Source: Novosphingobium sp.
Lineage (GTDB): Bacteria; Pseudomonadota; Alphaproteobacteria; Sphingomonadales; Sphingomonadaceae
Direction: 5' to 3'
NCBI RefSeq assembly: GCF_039595395.1
Contig: NZ_JBCNLP010000001.1
Location: 3,658,001-3,722,000 of the forward strand
DNA: 64,000 nucleotides
This document shows positions 18,301 to 25,665 of the stretch, piece after piece; the first letter of the stretch is position 1; each line of letters begins with the position of its first letter. The notes below the pieces were generated by a model. It worked only from the letters and a program-made list of their open reading frames with translations, was not told where the DNA came from and ran no database searches. The position numbers were made by a program, and so were the translations under genes.

Positions 18301-18498
18301 GCGGTCTTGCCATTCCGGATTGGCGCCTTCGGGGAGCAGCACCTCGCTATGGACCACGTCGCGCTTGTTGCTGAAGTCATGGGTTCGGCCTAGGCGCTCA
18401 TCGTGCAGGCGGCCCGCGCAGCGGTAGGCGGCGGCGGCCACGGCGGAGGAACCGCTGGCGCGCGAGATGACCTTGGCCGAGAAGTGGTAGATCGCCAT
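15367..18498 (-). CDS. traA: Ti-type conjugative relaxase/helicase TraA
   Basis: The start is taken at the ATG at 18498 (MAIYHFSAKVISRASG), giving 1043 aa. The N-terminal MobA/MobL relaxase domain (to about residue 230) has the three-histidine motif FAKPHAHVML. A RecD/TraI-type helicase follows, with Walker A GTAGAGKS, Walker B VLVIDEAGM and the later VDHGYAATIHKAQGMTVDRTH motif. The C-terminal 250 residues are charged and coiled. TraA nicks oriT, stays attached to the strand and unwinds it. It is divergent from traC with the oriT between them, the arrangement known from Agrobacterium Ti plasmids. Confidence 0.95.
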   Translation of the reverse strand: MAIYHFSAKVISRASGSSAVAAAAYRCAGRLHDERLGRTHDFSNKRDVVHSEVLLPEGANPEWQDREKLWNAVEAAELRKDAQLSREVEFAIPREMNQEQGIALVRDFVQAEFVDRGMVADLNVHWDRGEDGFAKPHAHVMLTMREVKQDENGDIGFGAKVRDWNKTELLTHWREAWADHVNQRLAELDIDASVDHRSYEAQGIDLEPQHKIGAAGQRMQGQGLDSDRAEDHLRIARENGEKLIANPELALDAITHQQATFTHRDLARFVHRHSEGLEQFNAVMAAVKGSPELVELGHDASGQERFTSKEMIETEERLRRAVELMAQREHHRVSDLARDGALARAASECNLVLSGEQADALTHVTGARDLGLVIGTAGAGKSAMLGVAREAWEEAGYTVRGAALSGIAAENLESGSGIASRTLASMEHGWKQGYDLLTSRDVLVIDEAGMVGTRQLERVIAHAAEAGAKLVMVGDPQQLQAIEAGAAFRAIHEQHGGVEITEVRRQREDWQRQATRDLATGNVDAAIEVYAGRNHVHAAETREAARVDLIDRWDAQRQASPEASRIILTHTNVEVHELNEAARGRLRNAGELGEDVALKVERGERAFATGDRIMFLKNERSLEVKNGTLGTIEAISQTGITARLDDGRSVAFDLKDYAHVDHGYAATIHKAQGMTVDRTHVLAMPGLDAHGSYVALSRHRDGVELHYGRDDFANRRELSDRLGRDRSKDMATDYARIDPAQAAPEAARTFAERRGITVSERIVEMVRNLVPEKLRGAFDELVPPREARDAGEVKDGKDRRGPAPSPSEPTKQPEREKQRGRFDGLRLRDPAVEQTVSAPPPTKPRGRFDGLKLGKVAMPEPKVQVDRLEKAVERYAKSLADIVRMRERGIAPLEMQKAEREKASGALDAVQSHATRDLNAAFSKEPALISEAANGRTTEVIRQLQLEAELRVNPELRAEQFTQDWNSRARQFQSLRENGRYDASDRVRAGMRDLANQLHRDPQLESLLREQRRLIGMGSRESGSLSHDLQNWIDRSRGISIGM

Positions 18499-18523
18499 GA
18501 CGGCCATCCATCTACACCTCAAA

Positions 18524-18558
18524 GCGCACGTCGGCACGACGTATAAGCGCGCCCTTCA
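18524..18558 (-). other. oriT of the Ti/RSF1010 type
   Basis: On the minus strand the sequence reads GAAGGGCGCGCTTATACGTC, followed by a hairpin: ACGTCG and CGACGT around TGC (18528-18542). Ti plasmid oriT has the same order, an AAGGGCGC nick region, then TTATACGTCG and an inverted repeat. It lies between divergent traA and traC, exactly where the Ti oriT lies. The nick would fall just after the GGGCGC block. This is assigned by resemblance; no nicking evidence exists. Confidence 0.75.
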
Positions 18559-18670
18559 ACCCTTTGCGGATTTTCGGGATCACACGGTCTCAGGGGATTT
18601 CAGCAACTTGGCATCGATGCGGATGAGGGATAGCTGGTCTGTTCGTTCCCCTCAAGGAAGGACCGACTCG

Positions 18671-19015
18671 ATGCGTAAACCTCGCGATTTTGACGCCGAC
18701 CTCAAGGCTCTGGAAGCCCGCGCCAACCAGCTCAAGACCCGCAAGCAACAGCAGCTCGGCGAGCTGGTCATCACGACCGGGGCTGACGCGCTGCCGATCG
18801 AGGAGCTGGCGGGTGTGCTGCTGGCTGCCACATCCACCGGCGCCGCGCCCAATGCCACCGACCGCCAGACACGGGAGGGCTGGCGCAAGGCGGGCGCGGC
18901 CTTCTTTCAGCGCGGGACGAAGGCCTCAGCATCTGGCGCTGATCGCGGTGACGGCGGCGCACCGCCGCTCACGGCAAGCGCTCAATCGAGCCAAGGCTCG
19001 GGCGGCGCGGCATGA
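18671..19015 (+). CDS. traC: Conjugal transfer protein TraC-like
   Basis: The ATG at 18671 (MRKPRDFDADLKALEAR) follows an AAGGA site. The 114-aa protein has an N-terminal coiled helix (KALEARANQLKTRKQQQLGELVI), then IEELAGVLLAA, the usual TraC pattern of sphingomonad and Ti-type elements. The C-terminal 30 residues are low-complexity Gly/Ala/Ser and overlap the start of traD in another frame. TraC and TraD are accessory proteins of the relaxosome in this system. Divergent from traA. Confidence 0.8.
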   Translation: MRKPRDFDADLKALEARANQLKTRKQQQLGELVITTGADALPIEELAGVLLAATSTGAAPNATDRQTREGWRKAGAAFFQRGTKASASGADRGDGGAPPLTASAQSSQGSGGAA

Positions 19016-19250
19016 CACGCGAGAATGGCAAGTGAACCGCCGGGAACGCACGCGCCATCTGATTGAGCTGGGCGGGCTGGTCATCAAGGCCGGGCTGGTT
19101 GAGCTGGCTAACGATGATCGCGCTGTGCTGCTGGGCGTGATGGTGGAAGCCGCCGCCAGATTGCAAAGCGAGGAAGGTGAGCAGGCGCTGACGCTTTGGC
19201 GGCGGCGCGGGCAACGAGCCTTCGCGGCGGATCGGGACGGCGAGCTGTAG
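18948..19250 (+). CDS. traD: Conjugal transfer protein TraD-like (GTG start)
   Basis: The conserved part (HDTREWQVNRRERTRHLIELGGLVIKAGLVEL) matches Ti-type TraD. No ATG lies in frame near it; the GTG at 18948 gives a 100-aa protein that overlaps traC by 68 nt, and is my choice. Longer readings to 18690 give an Arg/Pro-rich stretch that is a shadow of traC. TraD is a small basic protein of the relaxosome region. In Ti-type elements traG, the coupling protein, normally follows; here it is absent. Confidence 0.75.
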   Translation: MTAAHRRSRQALNRAKARAARHDTREWQVNRRERTRHLIELGGLVIKAGLVELANDDRAVLLGVMVEAAARLQSEEGEQALTLWRRRGQRAFAADRDGEL

Positions 19251-19545
19251 CGGCGCCGATCTCGCGGTAAAGAAGGGTCGCCTCGCTCATGGTCAACCGG
19301 CCCGTCTGCCTCGCTCCATCGACGAAGCATTCGGGCGCACAAGTCTGGGCCGTGCTACCCCGTGCCGGAGGATTCGGGACGGCAGCTTCCTCGCCCCGGC
19401 CCGCATCTCCAACCGCCACGCCGCATAGCGAATTTTCCGTCCGAAGCTGACTCGCCAACCCATTGGAATGGACAGTCCGCGAAGTCAGACCGGCACGCCC
19501 ACTCAAACCGCAAGGGCAGAGCTTTTCGAGCGTGCCGGTCGTCCT
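19251..19545. other. Non-coding spacer where traG is normally found
   Basis: No gene and no remnant of TraG is recognised in these 295 bases. The element therefore appears mobilizable only with a coupling protein supplied from elsewhere. Confidence 0.4.
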
Positions 19546-20139
19546 TCAGGCAAGGTCATCGTTGATCAGCTCATATCCCGTTACCAGACGCACCTGGGCC
19601 AGCAAGTCGCGCAGCAGACCACGCACATCCTCGACGGTAAAACCGGGATCTTTTGGCGCGCCATAGTGATGGATGCTCTGCCCGTTCCATCGCCAGTAAG
19701 GGGTCAGGACGGCCGCAAGGCGTGCCATGTCCGGACAACGATGGTTCAGCCCCGTGGCATTGGCATAGGCCAAAGAATTGGCCACCCGGTGTCCGATGCG
19801 CTGGGCACACCAGCGGTCGGGAAAGCCCACCTTGAGGAGGTGGGCCGAAAGCCCGAGCTGGGCCGTGATCCCGGCCTTGTAATAGACATCGCTCATGTCG
19901 GTTTCGAGAGGGAGGTCGCGGCGCGGGAAGAACGCCTCGGCGTTTTCGTAACGGCCTTCACCCTCCTCGTTGCTCTCGGGCGTCGGGACCAAGGCCACGG
20001 GCGGATCGTTCAGGCTGTCGAAGAGTTCGGCAAGCGAGGCATTTTTTGTGGCGATCCCCAGATGAAGCCGATTGATGCCCTTGAGCCCTGTCTTGCGGCT
20101 CGAGATCCTGGGTTCGGGCGTGGAAGTCATCTTATCCAT
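19546..20139 (-). CDS. Hypothetical protein, 197 aa
   Basis: The start is taken at the ATG at 20139 (MDKMTSTPEP), preceded by GGAAGGTG. The frame continues to 20343, but that part is unlike a protein. It shows no signal peptide or membrane segment. The C-terminal half has several Trp, Tyr and His residues (YWRWNGQSIHHYGAPKD) and ends in a helical segment. I do not recognise the family. Position in the mobilization module, facing the traD end, suggests a plasmid-type accessory gene. Confidence 0.6.
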   Translation of the reverse strand: MDKMTSTPEPRISSRKTGLKGINRLHLGIATKNASLAELFDSLNDPPVALVPTPESNEEGEGRYENAEAFFPRRDLPLETDMSDVYYKAGITAQLGLSAHLLKVGFPDRWCAQRIGHRVANSLAYANATGLNHRCPDMARLAAVLTPYWRWNGQSIHHYGAPKDPGFTVEDVRGLLRDLLAQVRLVTGYELINDDLA

Positions 20140-20315
20140 ACACACCTTCCGTTCCGCATCACAGCGGGTTGGCGGAAGTGGGGGACTGATGCGGTACGAA
20201 GGTCCCGAAACTCCCGCGCGCTGAGCGCGGGAGGAGCCGGGGCTGGTAAGGTGAACGGTTGCACACCCGCCGCCGCCTTTAGTGCCGAGGCACCTGGACA
20301 TACGCGACGGCACCC

Positions 20316-20334
20316 CGAAAACCATGGGTTTTCG
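20316..20334. promoter_or_regulatory. Perfect 8-bp inverted repeat between divergent genes
   Basis: CGAAAACC, ATG, GGTTTTCG forms a 19-bp perfect palindrome with a 3-nt centre. It lies between the divergent genes that start at 20139 and 20525, so it could be an operator serving both, or a short hairpin in a leader. No T-run follows it on either strand, which argues against a terminator. Confidence 0.4.
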
Positions 20335-20524
20335 AAGGCGCATTCAACCGTTCGGGATTACCAGTCCCGGCGCTGCCCTTTGCGCAACGCCCGAGCAGCA
20401 TAGCACCCCACCTGTTCTTCGCCAAGTACGCGAGGAAATTGGGATAAATTGCAGATCAAGGCTGCCCCTCGGCGTGCTAAAAATCCAAGCCGATTGGCCA
20501 TCCACAAAATGCATGGAGTCATCC

Positions 20525-20827
20525 ATGAACAGACCCGAGATCGACACAGACCTGATCGATGAAGCGGTGCTTGCGCTGCTTTATCTGACGCTGCATCGTG
20601 AGAAAGGCCCAGTCCCGGTCTGGCGCGCGTGGAAATCCTTCGACTGGGAAGCTTTGCGCAGACTTCACGACAAGGAACTGATCTTCGATCCCGTCGGCAA
20701 GGCTAAGCCCGTCATGATGACCGTGGAGGGGCAACGGCACAGCGAAGAGGCCTTCCATCGCCTCTTCGCGCGAAGGGCGCCGCAAGCCGAACCGACGAGC
20801 GAGGGCGGGCAGAAAAAAGCCCCCTGA
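20525..20827 (+). CDS. DUF6429 family protein
   Basis: This 100-aa protein starts at the ATG at 20525. The sequence DTDLIDEAVLALLYLTLHREK...VWRAWKSFDWEALRRLHDKELIFDPVGKAKPVMMT is the characteristic pattern of the DUF6429 family, which is widespread and of unknown function. The C-terminal 25 residues are charged and probably disordered. A clear terminator overlaps its 3' end. It is single and convergent with the sigma-like gene that ends at 20891. Confidence 0.8.
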   Translation: MNRPEIDTDLIDEAVLALLYLTLHREKGPVPVWRAWKSFDWEALRRLHDKELIFDPVGKAKPVMMTVEGQRHSEEAFHRLFARRAPQAEPTSEGGQKKAP

Positions 20828-20847
20828 GGCAACCTCAAGGGGCTTTT
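20815..20847. terminator. Bidirectional rho-independent terminator
   Basis: AAAAGCCCC and GGGGCTTTT bracket a stem continued by TGAGG and CCTC with a CAA loop. The A-run on one side and the T-run on the other make it work in both directions. It separates the convergent genes ending at 20827 and 20891 and overlaps the last codons of the former. Confidence 0.8.
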
Positions 20848-20890
20848 GCATTCTCGGGAAATATGGGCGTCGAGGTCGGCTTCGGCGCCG

Positions 20891-21586
20891 TCACGGATAG
20901 GTGATCCAGCGGCGCCACCAGTGCCGACGCGGATCACGAAGGTTGCAGTCCAGATTGTAGAGCGCCCTTCCGAACAGCTTCATCACCATCTGCTCGGACC
21001 TCCCGATCTTCTCGCCGATCTGGGCATAGGACATATCGTCCACACTCACGGCGAGGAACACATCCCGCTCCAGGCCGGACAAACGGGCCAGCGCGCTTTG
21101 CACGCGGGCGACGGTCTCGGGATCAGGCGGCGGCCCGGCGTGCCGCCGCTTGTTGAATCTGAAGCTGGCCCTCGCCCGTTCATAAGCGCGCTTTGACCGC
21201 ACACTCATGCTCAGACTGCTCCTGACCTGTTCCAGATAGTCAGTGGGCATGGCCGCGATATGCTCGCGCCACAGTTCCATGCCGGAATGAGAGTGATGCA
21301 AATGCTCGAAAGCCTTGGCGAACTGCCGCCTTACCTGCTTGCGGGACAGGCCGGTCTGCTTACAAATCTCCGCCACGGAAAGGTCATGGAACTGCCGGGC
21401 GATGAAGATGTCGCGGGCCAATTTCGGCATCGCCGCGAAGATCGCATCCATAGCCTCGATGCTGGGCGCGGCAGCATCCGGTGCCCCGTCAGCGCCTTCG
21501 CTCGCAACAGGTGTGACGTGATCTTGGGGATCTCCATCGCCAGAGTGGAACGAACCGGGCTCTTCGCCCGTGCCCGCCCCGCTCAT
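20891..21586 (-). CDS. Protein with two sigma-70 region-4-like HTH domains
   Basis: This 231-aa protein has two helix-turn-helix units of the sigma region 4 type. The first is RDIFIARQFHDLSVAEICKQ followed by TGLSRKQVRRQFAKA (about residues 59-93). The second is RDVFLAVSVDDMSYAQIGEK followed by IGRSEQMVMKLFGRA (about 174-208). No region 2 is seen, so it is not a complete sigma factor. It may be a DNA-binding regulator that arose by duplication. The first 45 residues are acidic and Gly/Ala/Pro-rich. Its ATG overlaps the ardC stop (ATGA), so it is made together with ArdC. Confidence 0.75.
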   Translation of the reverse strand: MSGAGTGEEPGSFHSGDGDPQDHVTPVASEGADGAPDAAAPSIEAMDAIFAAMPKLARDIFIARQFHDLSVAEICKQTGLSRKQVRRQFAKAFEHLHHSHSGMELWREHIAAMPTDYLEQVRSSLSMSVRSKRAYERARASFRFNKRRHAGPPPDPETVARVQSALARLSGLERDVFLAVSVDDMSYAQIGEKIGRSEQMVMKLFGRALYNLDCNLRDPRRHWWRRWITYP

Positions 21587-22596
21587 GCGACCTCTCCCGC
21601 ACCAACCGCAGCATCGGCGCTGGGACGAAACGCCAGCAAATAGTCAGCCGCCTTGCTCGCCTGACTGGCCGCCCGGAAGATCGCCCGGTTGTCATTCTTC
21701 AGCACCTCAAGCCAACACGCGATGTAGTCGGCATGCCGCACGGTCGGGACGATGCCCAAGGCAGCGCAGGTAAAGGCGCTGCACAGCTCCGCGACCAGCT
21801 CCTCACGCCCATAAGAGGCAGTACCAAATCCCCCGGTCTGATCGCGGTCCAGCCGGGAGGGATGGCCCGTCCAATGGCCCAGTTCATGCAGCACGGTGCG
21901 GTAGTAATTGATAGGCTCGATGAAAGCGGCCTGTAACGGCACCTCGATCCGATCAGCGCGCGGCCGATAGCATGCATTCGGCGACCCGATGGCAATGTTC
22001 GCCCCGCTCGCCGCGATCAGCGCCTCGGCCTCCGGGATGGTCACCAGATCGAACCGTTGCTCGCGGTCCTCCGCTTCATAGAGATGATCCGGCAGCCCAT
22101 CGCACTGCGCGACATTGAAGACCGTGAAGCGCTTAAGGAAAGCAACCTTGCGGACCTCATCACCGCTCCCGGATGACGCATCCGCTTCCGTGCCCGCGCC
22201 ACCATCGCCGCCCCGCGCGTCCTTGGGCGTAAAGCGATCCGCATAGCAGACCGTCACGCCGCGCTCGCCCTTGCGGACATGGCCACCCAAAGCCTCGGCC
22301 TGCTTGAACGTCAGCCAACGCTGCGCGGTATATTCGCCATCGAACAGGGCCTGCCAGAGGATCAGAATGTTGATCCCGGAATAGGGCCTCCCGCTGCCGG
22401 CGTTTCTCGGGAAGCCCGCCAGTACAAAGGAATTATCCCAAGGCTGCACCCAAGGGAGCCGCCCCTCTTCCAGCTCCGCGACAATGCGCGCCGTCACCTG
22501 CGAATAGAGGTCCTCCATGGGCCGAGGCCGGGAAGCCTCCGCCCGCGAATGGTCCGAACGTTCCGACTGTCCGCGCGAGGTATGATTGAAAGCCAT
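21583..22596 (-). CDS. ardC: ArdC-type antirestriction / ssDNA-binding protein
   Basis: This 337-aa protein has the ArdC layout. The N-terminal ssDNA-binding domain (about residues 28-140; LYSQVTARIVAELEEGRLPWVQPW, YSGINILILW) is followed by a zincin-like domain with HELGHW (in VLHELGHWTGHPSRL) and the later acidic EELVAELCSAF segment. ArdC proteins protect entering plasmid DNA from host restriction. Its presence in a mobilizable element that also carries restriction systems fits. First gene of a two-gene operon with the double-HTH protein. The start has a weak AGGAGTGAAGGATC site upstream. Confidence 0.92.
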   Translation of the reverse strand: MAFNHTSRGQSERSDHSRAEASRPRPMEDLYSQVTARIVAELEEGRLPWVQPWDNSFVLAGFPRNAGSGRPYSGINILILWQALFDGEYTAQRWLTFKQAEALGGHVRKGERGVTVCYADRFTPKDARGGDGGAGTEADASSGSGDEVRKVAFLKRFTVFNVAQCDGLPDHLYEAEDREQRFDLVTIPEAEALIAASGANIAIGSPNACYRPRADRIEVPLQAAFIEPINYYRTVLHELGHWTGHPSRLDRDQTGGFGTASYGREELVAELCSAFTCAALGIVPTVRHADYIACWLEVLKNDNRAIFRAASQASKAADYLLAFRPSADAAVGAGEVA

Positions 22597-23176
22597 GATC
22601 CTTCACTCCTGCCTAAACCGCCGCAAACCGGCGCCGGTCTGGCGGGTGGGCGGCAGGAGCGGACCAACAGGCCCGTCGATGAAGGCGGGGCGCACCTGAA
22701 AGGCCGCAACGAAGTGGAGGACCCCGGCTCCGCCGGGGTTGCGCCGCGACGCGACGGGCCTACAGGGCAGCTCCGCCCACCCGCCAGACTGGGGCCGGAG
22801 GCCCACGCCAGCGCGCATCGCGCGCTGTCCGCCAGGACGGGCAAGGCCCGGCCCCGCGCCAAGGGCGCGGCCCTTTCCCCTTCCGCGTCAGCGATCGTAA
22901 GCAGCTATGCTGGCGAGACGCCGCAGGCGACTCGAGTGGAGCGCAGCGGAACCAGAGCGCGGTCCGGCGCCCCGAACAGGGGGGCCGGAGACGCCCTGAG
23001 ACTCATTCGTCAAAAAGCAAACCTACGCTGTAGACCGCTATGGACCTCTGTAGACCTCTATGGACGACTCCGGAATTCCGGCTTTGTCTCAGCCACTTGC
23101 AAGATCAATTGGTCTCACGAATGCTGCCTGGACAGCATACCCGATCACAGGAATTTGCTGGAAAGGAGACCATCCG
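22597..23176. other. GC-rich non-coding region upstream of ardC and alpA
   Basis: No gene is supported in these 580 bases. A 390-residue open frame runs through it, but it is compositional: Arg/Pro/Gly-rich and antisense to ardC. A tandem repeat at 23028-23067 is listed separately. The region is divergent between ardC and alpA, so it should contain promoters for both. Confidence 0.5.
23028..23067. repeat. Two tandem 20-bp repeats
   Basis: CTGTAGACCGCTATGGACCT is followed directly by CTGTAGACCTCTATGGACGA, 17 of 20 identical, and each unit itself looks like two related 10-mers. The pitch of two helical turns is suited to protein binding, as in iterons or operators. It lies 110 bp upstream of the AlpA-like gene. 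Confidence 0.55.
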
Positions 23177-23380
23177 ATGACCACCAAACCCGACTGCTTC
23201 CTTCGCATCGCCGAGGTGCTCAAGCGCACCGGTCTAAGCCGTGCCACCCTCTACAGGAAAATCGAGGACGGCAGCTTTCCCGCTCAGGTCCGTCTTTCGG
23301 ATCGCTGCTGCGGCTGGCGCGAATCCGCCGTCAATCACTGGTGCAAAAATCCCATGCTGTGGAGCGCGGACAGCATGTGA
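23177..23380 (+). CDS. alpA: AlpA family regulator 1
   Basis: This 67-aa protein starts at an ATG with a GGAG site. The sequence FLRIAEVLKRTGLSRATLYRKIEDGSFPAQVRLSDRCCGWRESAVNHW is a standard AlpA/MerR-like winged helix, with the recognition helix in SRATLYRKI. AlpA proteins activate excision or other functions of integrated elements. It may control the integrase or the mobilization genes here; the target is not known. Confidence 0.9.
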   Translation: MTTKPDCFLRIAEVLKRTGLSRATLYRKIEDGSFPAQVRLSDRCCGWRESAVNHWCKNPMLWSADSM

Positions 23381-23443
23381 CACCAAGATACCATCAAGGA
23401 TCGGCATCCGCCCTTCTACTCCGCAAGAGGACGGACGCCGATC

Positions 23444-23605
23444 ATGAATGAACGCAAGACCGAAGCAACTCCCCACCGTTCCTGGGCCGAATCACCCGGC
23501 TACCAAAATTCCTCTCGCCTTCATTCCCCGCGCGTCGCGCGGCCAGTGGCAGCGAAAAGTACCCTCCTGACGGCGAACAGGCTATTTGGGCATTCGGCTG
23601 GGTGA
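23444..23605 (+). CDS. Possible small gene, 53 aa
   Basis: An ATG with an AGAGGA site 13 nt upstream opens a frame (MNERKTEATPHRSWAESPGY) whose stop overlaps the GTG start of the next gene as GTGA. The overlap is typical of coupled translation. The residues are basic and without recognisable domain. It could equally be a chance frame in the leader of the second alpA gene. Confidence 0.3.
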   Translation: MNERKTEATPHRSWAESPGYQNSSRLHSPRVARPVAAKSTLLTANRLFGHSAG

Positions 23606-23850
23606 GCGACAATAGCGGCATGACAGCTCACGAAGGAACTGCCGCCGTGACACCACCGCCCGATCGCCTGATGCGCCTCAAGGAGGTTCTGGAACTGACC
23701 AGCCTGCGCCGCGCGACCCTCTACAACAAAATCAAAAAGGGCACATTTCCTCGGCAGGTCCGCATCTCCGAGCGGGGTGCCGCATGGCGCGAATCCGCCA
23801 TTCGGGCCTGGCTGGAAAATCCCGCGCGCTGGTCAGCCAGCGAGGCCTGA
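23602..23850 (+). CDS. AlpA family regulator 2
   Basis: The frame opens with a GTG at 23602; an ATG at 23620 (MTAHEGT) is an alternative. The core LMRLKEVLELTSLRRATLYNKIKKGTFPRQVRISERGAAWRESAIRAWL is AlpA-like and about half identical to the protein at 23177-23380, so the two are diverged paralogues. The extra N-terminal 20 residues are probably flexible. It lies just ahead of the restriction-modification module and might regulate it, but this is inference. Confidence 0.85.
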   Translation: MSDNSGMTAHEGTAAVTPPPDRLMRLKEVLELTSLRRATLYNKIKKGTFPRQVRISERGAAWRESAIRAWLENPARWSASEA

Positions 23851-24058
23851 TCGAGCAAGGCCTCAACAGGGGCCTGCCAGCCCCAAACCCCGGTTGCCCG
23901 AGACATCGTGCGCCACGCCGCGGGATGGCGGTTGCCCCGATCAGATACCCTTCAAGGACACCAAGCTGAACATGACGACCGCGCGGCCATCCCACCCAGG
24001 CGCTTGCACGTGGAGGACACGCCTTCATGAGACCGGGGCAGCATCCTATATCGAGCCC

Positions 24059-24481
24059 ATGGCCGATACGCTCTCCACTAATGCGCGCAGCGAGCGCATG
24101 GCCCGCATCCGCGGCCGGGACACCAAACCCGAAATGCTTGTCCGCCGCATGCTTCACGCGATGGGCTACCGCTATCGGCTGCAAGCCAAGGATCTGCCCG
24201 GCCGGCCCGACATCGTGATGCGCAAGCGCCGCAAGGCCATCTTCGTGCATGGCTGCTTCTGGCACCGCCATCCCGACCCCGAATGCCGGCTGGCACGCCT
24301 GCCCAAAAGCCGGCTCGATTTCTGGCTGCCCAAGCTGGACGGCAATCGAGCCCGGGACCTCGCGAATGTGGAGAAGCTCAAGACAATGGGGTGGAGGGTC
24401 TTGATTGTATGGGAATGTGAATTAGGCAGGAGGGAACAATTGAGCAACACGCTCCGCCGATTCATCGAGGACGATTCATGA
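24059..24481 (+). CDS. vsr: Very short patch repair endonuclease
   Basis: This 140-aa protein has the Vsr layout: RSERMARIRGRDTKPEMLVRRMLHAMGYRYRL, then GRPDIVMRKRRKAIFVHGCFWHRH with the catalytic D (in GRPDIV), the HGCFWH zinc and active-site motif and the later GWRVLIVWECEL. The start is the ATG at 24059 (MADTLST); an earlier ATG at 23971 is open but outside the family's usual length. Vsr nicks beside T:G mismatches formed by deamination of 5-methylcytosine and so protects sites methylated by the adjacent C5 methyltransferase. It overlaps that gene as ATGA. Confidence 0.93.
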   Translation: MADTLSTNARSERMARIRGRDTKPEMLVRRMLHAMGYRYRLQAKDLPGRPDIVMRKRRKAIFVHGCFWHRHPDPECRLARLPKSRLDFWLPKLDGNRARDLANVEKLKTMGWRVLIVWECELGRREQLSNTLRRFIEDDS

Positions 24482-25665
24482 AGGCCATTGAACTGTTTGC
24501 CGGCGCCGGAGGCCTTGGCCTGGGTGTGGGGCGCGCTGGCTTCAAGGCCCAGGACGTGGTCGAATGGAACCGCTGGTGCTGCGACACGCTGCGGGAAAAC
24601 CGCGCGCGTGGCGCCGAGATCATCGGCCACTGGCCCGAACCGCGCGAAGGCGATGTGCGCGGCTTCTCCTTCAAGACCTTCGAGGGCAAGATCGATCTGG
24701 TCGCGGGCGGCCCGCCCTGCCAGCCCTTTTCGCTGGGCGGTCGCCATCGCGGCCAGCTCGACCCACGCGACATGTGGCCCGAGGCCGTGCGCGTCGTGCG
24801 CGAGACCCGCCCGCAGGCCTTCATCTTCGAGAATGTGAAGGGGCTGACGCGCTCGACCTTTCAGACTTATTTTTCCTACATCTTCCTCCAGCTCTCCTAT
24901 CCCGAGATTACCTCTCGCGAGGACGAAAGCTGGATCGACCACCGCGCGCGCTTGGAGCGGCATCACACGTCGGGCAGCCGCTCGGGCCTGTGCTATCAGG
25001 TCCTGCCGCCCGAGGTGCTGAACGCCGCCGATTATGGCGTGCCGCAAAAACGCGAGCGCGTTTTCTTCATCGGCTTCCGGACCGATCTCGCGGCCAACTG
25101 GTCCTTCCCCCTGGCCACGCACTCGCGTGAAGCCATGCTGTGGGACCAGTATCGCGACACCGCCTATTGGGACCGCCATGGCGTGGCGCGGAAGAACCGC
25201 CCCATCGATCCCAAGGCCAGCCTGGCGGCCAGCCGTCTGCGCGAGCAGCCGATGGATCTGCCTTGGCGCACGACGCGCGACGCGCTGATAGGTCTGCCCG
25301 AACCGATCACCAATCCCAAGGCCACCGAACGCTTCGCCGACCACCGCTTTCAGCCCGGCGCCCGCTCCTACCCCGGCCACACCGGTAGCCCGCTCGACGA
25401 ACCGGCCAAGACCCTCAAGGCAGGTGTTCACGGTGTCCCCGGTGGCGAGAACATGCTGCGTCGCCCGGATGGATCGGTGCGCTATTTCACGATCCGCGAA
25501 AGCGCCCGGCTCCAGACTTTCCCTGATGATTTCGTGTTCCACGGCGCCTGGTCAGAGACCATGCGCCAACTTGGCAACGCGGTGCCCGTGACACTGGCCG
25601 AGGTGATCGCGCGCTCGGTCCGTCAGGAACTTGATGCCATTCGAGCCCGGAGCGGAAACGCCTGA
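24478..25665 (+). CDS. DNA (cytosine-5) methyltransferase
   Basis: This 395-aa protein has motif I ELFAGAGGLGLG at the N-terminus, motif IV GGPPCQPFS with the catalytic Cys, motif VI FENVKG, motif VIII QKRERVFFIG and motifs IX-X near the end (RESARLQTFPDDFVF, QLGNAVPV). The target-recognition domain between VIII and IX is short. It is the modification half of the type II system whose endonuclease follows with a TGATG junction at 25663-25667. The relation to M.Eco29kI suggests the target CCGCGG, but this needs testing. Confidence 0.95.
   Translation: MKAIELFAGAGGLGLGVGRAGFKAQDVVEWNRWCCDTLRENRARGAEIIGHWPEPREGDVRGFSFKTFEGKIDLVAGGPPCQPFSLGGRHRGQLDPRDMWPEAVRVVRETRPQAFIFENVKGLTRSTFQTYFSYIFLQLSYPEITSREDESWIDHRARLERHHTSGSRSGLCYQVLPPEVLNAADYGVPQKRERVFFIGFRTDLAANWSFPLATHSREAMLWDQYRDTAYWDRHGVARKNRPIDPKASLAASRLREQPMDLPWRTTRDALIGLPEPITNPKATERFADHRFQPGARSYPGHTGSPLDEPAKTLKAGVHGVPGGENMLRRPDGSVRYFTIRESARLQTFPDDFVFHGAWSETMRQLGNAVPVTLAEVIARSVRQELDAIRARSGNA

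Noticed and set aside
17215..18393. Open frame of 392 codons opposite traA
   Set aside because: Shadow of TraA codons; no recognised domain.
20891..21586. Complete sigma-70 factor
   Set aside because: No region 2 is seen; there are two region-4-like units instead.
22900..23070. CRISPR array or iteron set
   Set aside because: Only two 20-bp units without spacers of constant length; no cas genes in the window.
22279..23451. Open frame of 390 codons on the plus strand
   Set aside because: Runs over ardC antisense and the gene-free GC-rich region, with low-complexity Arg/Pro/Gly composition and no domain.
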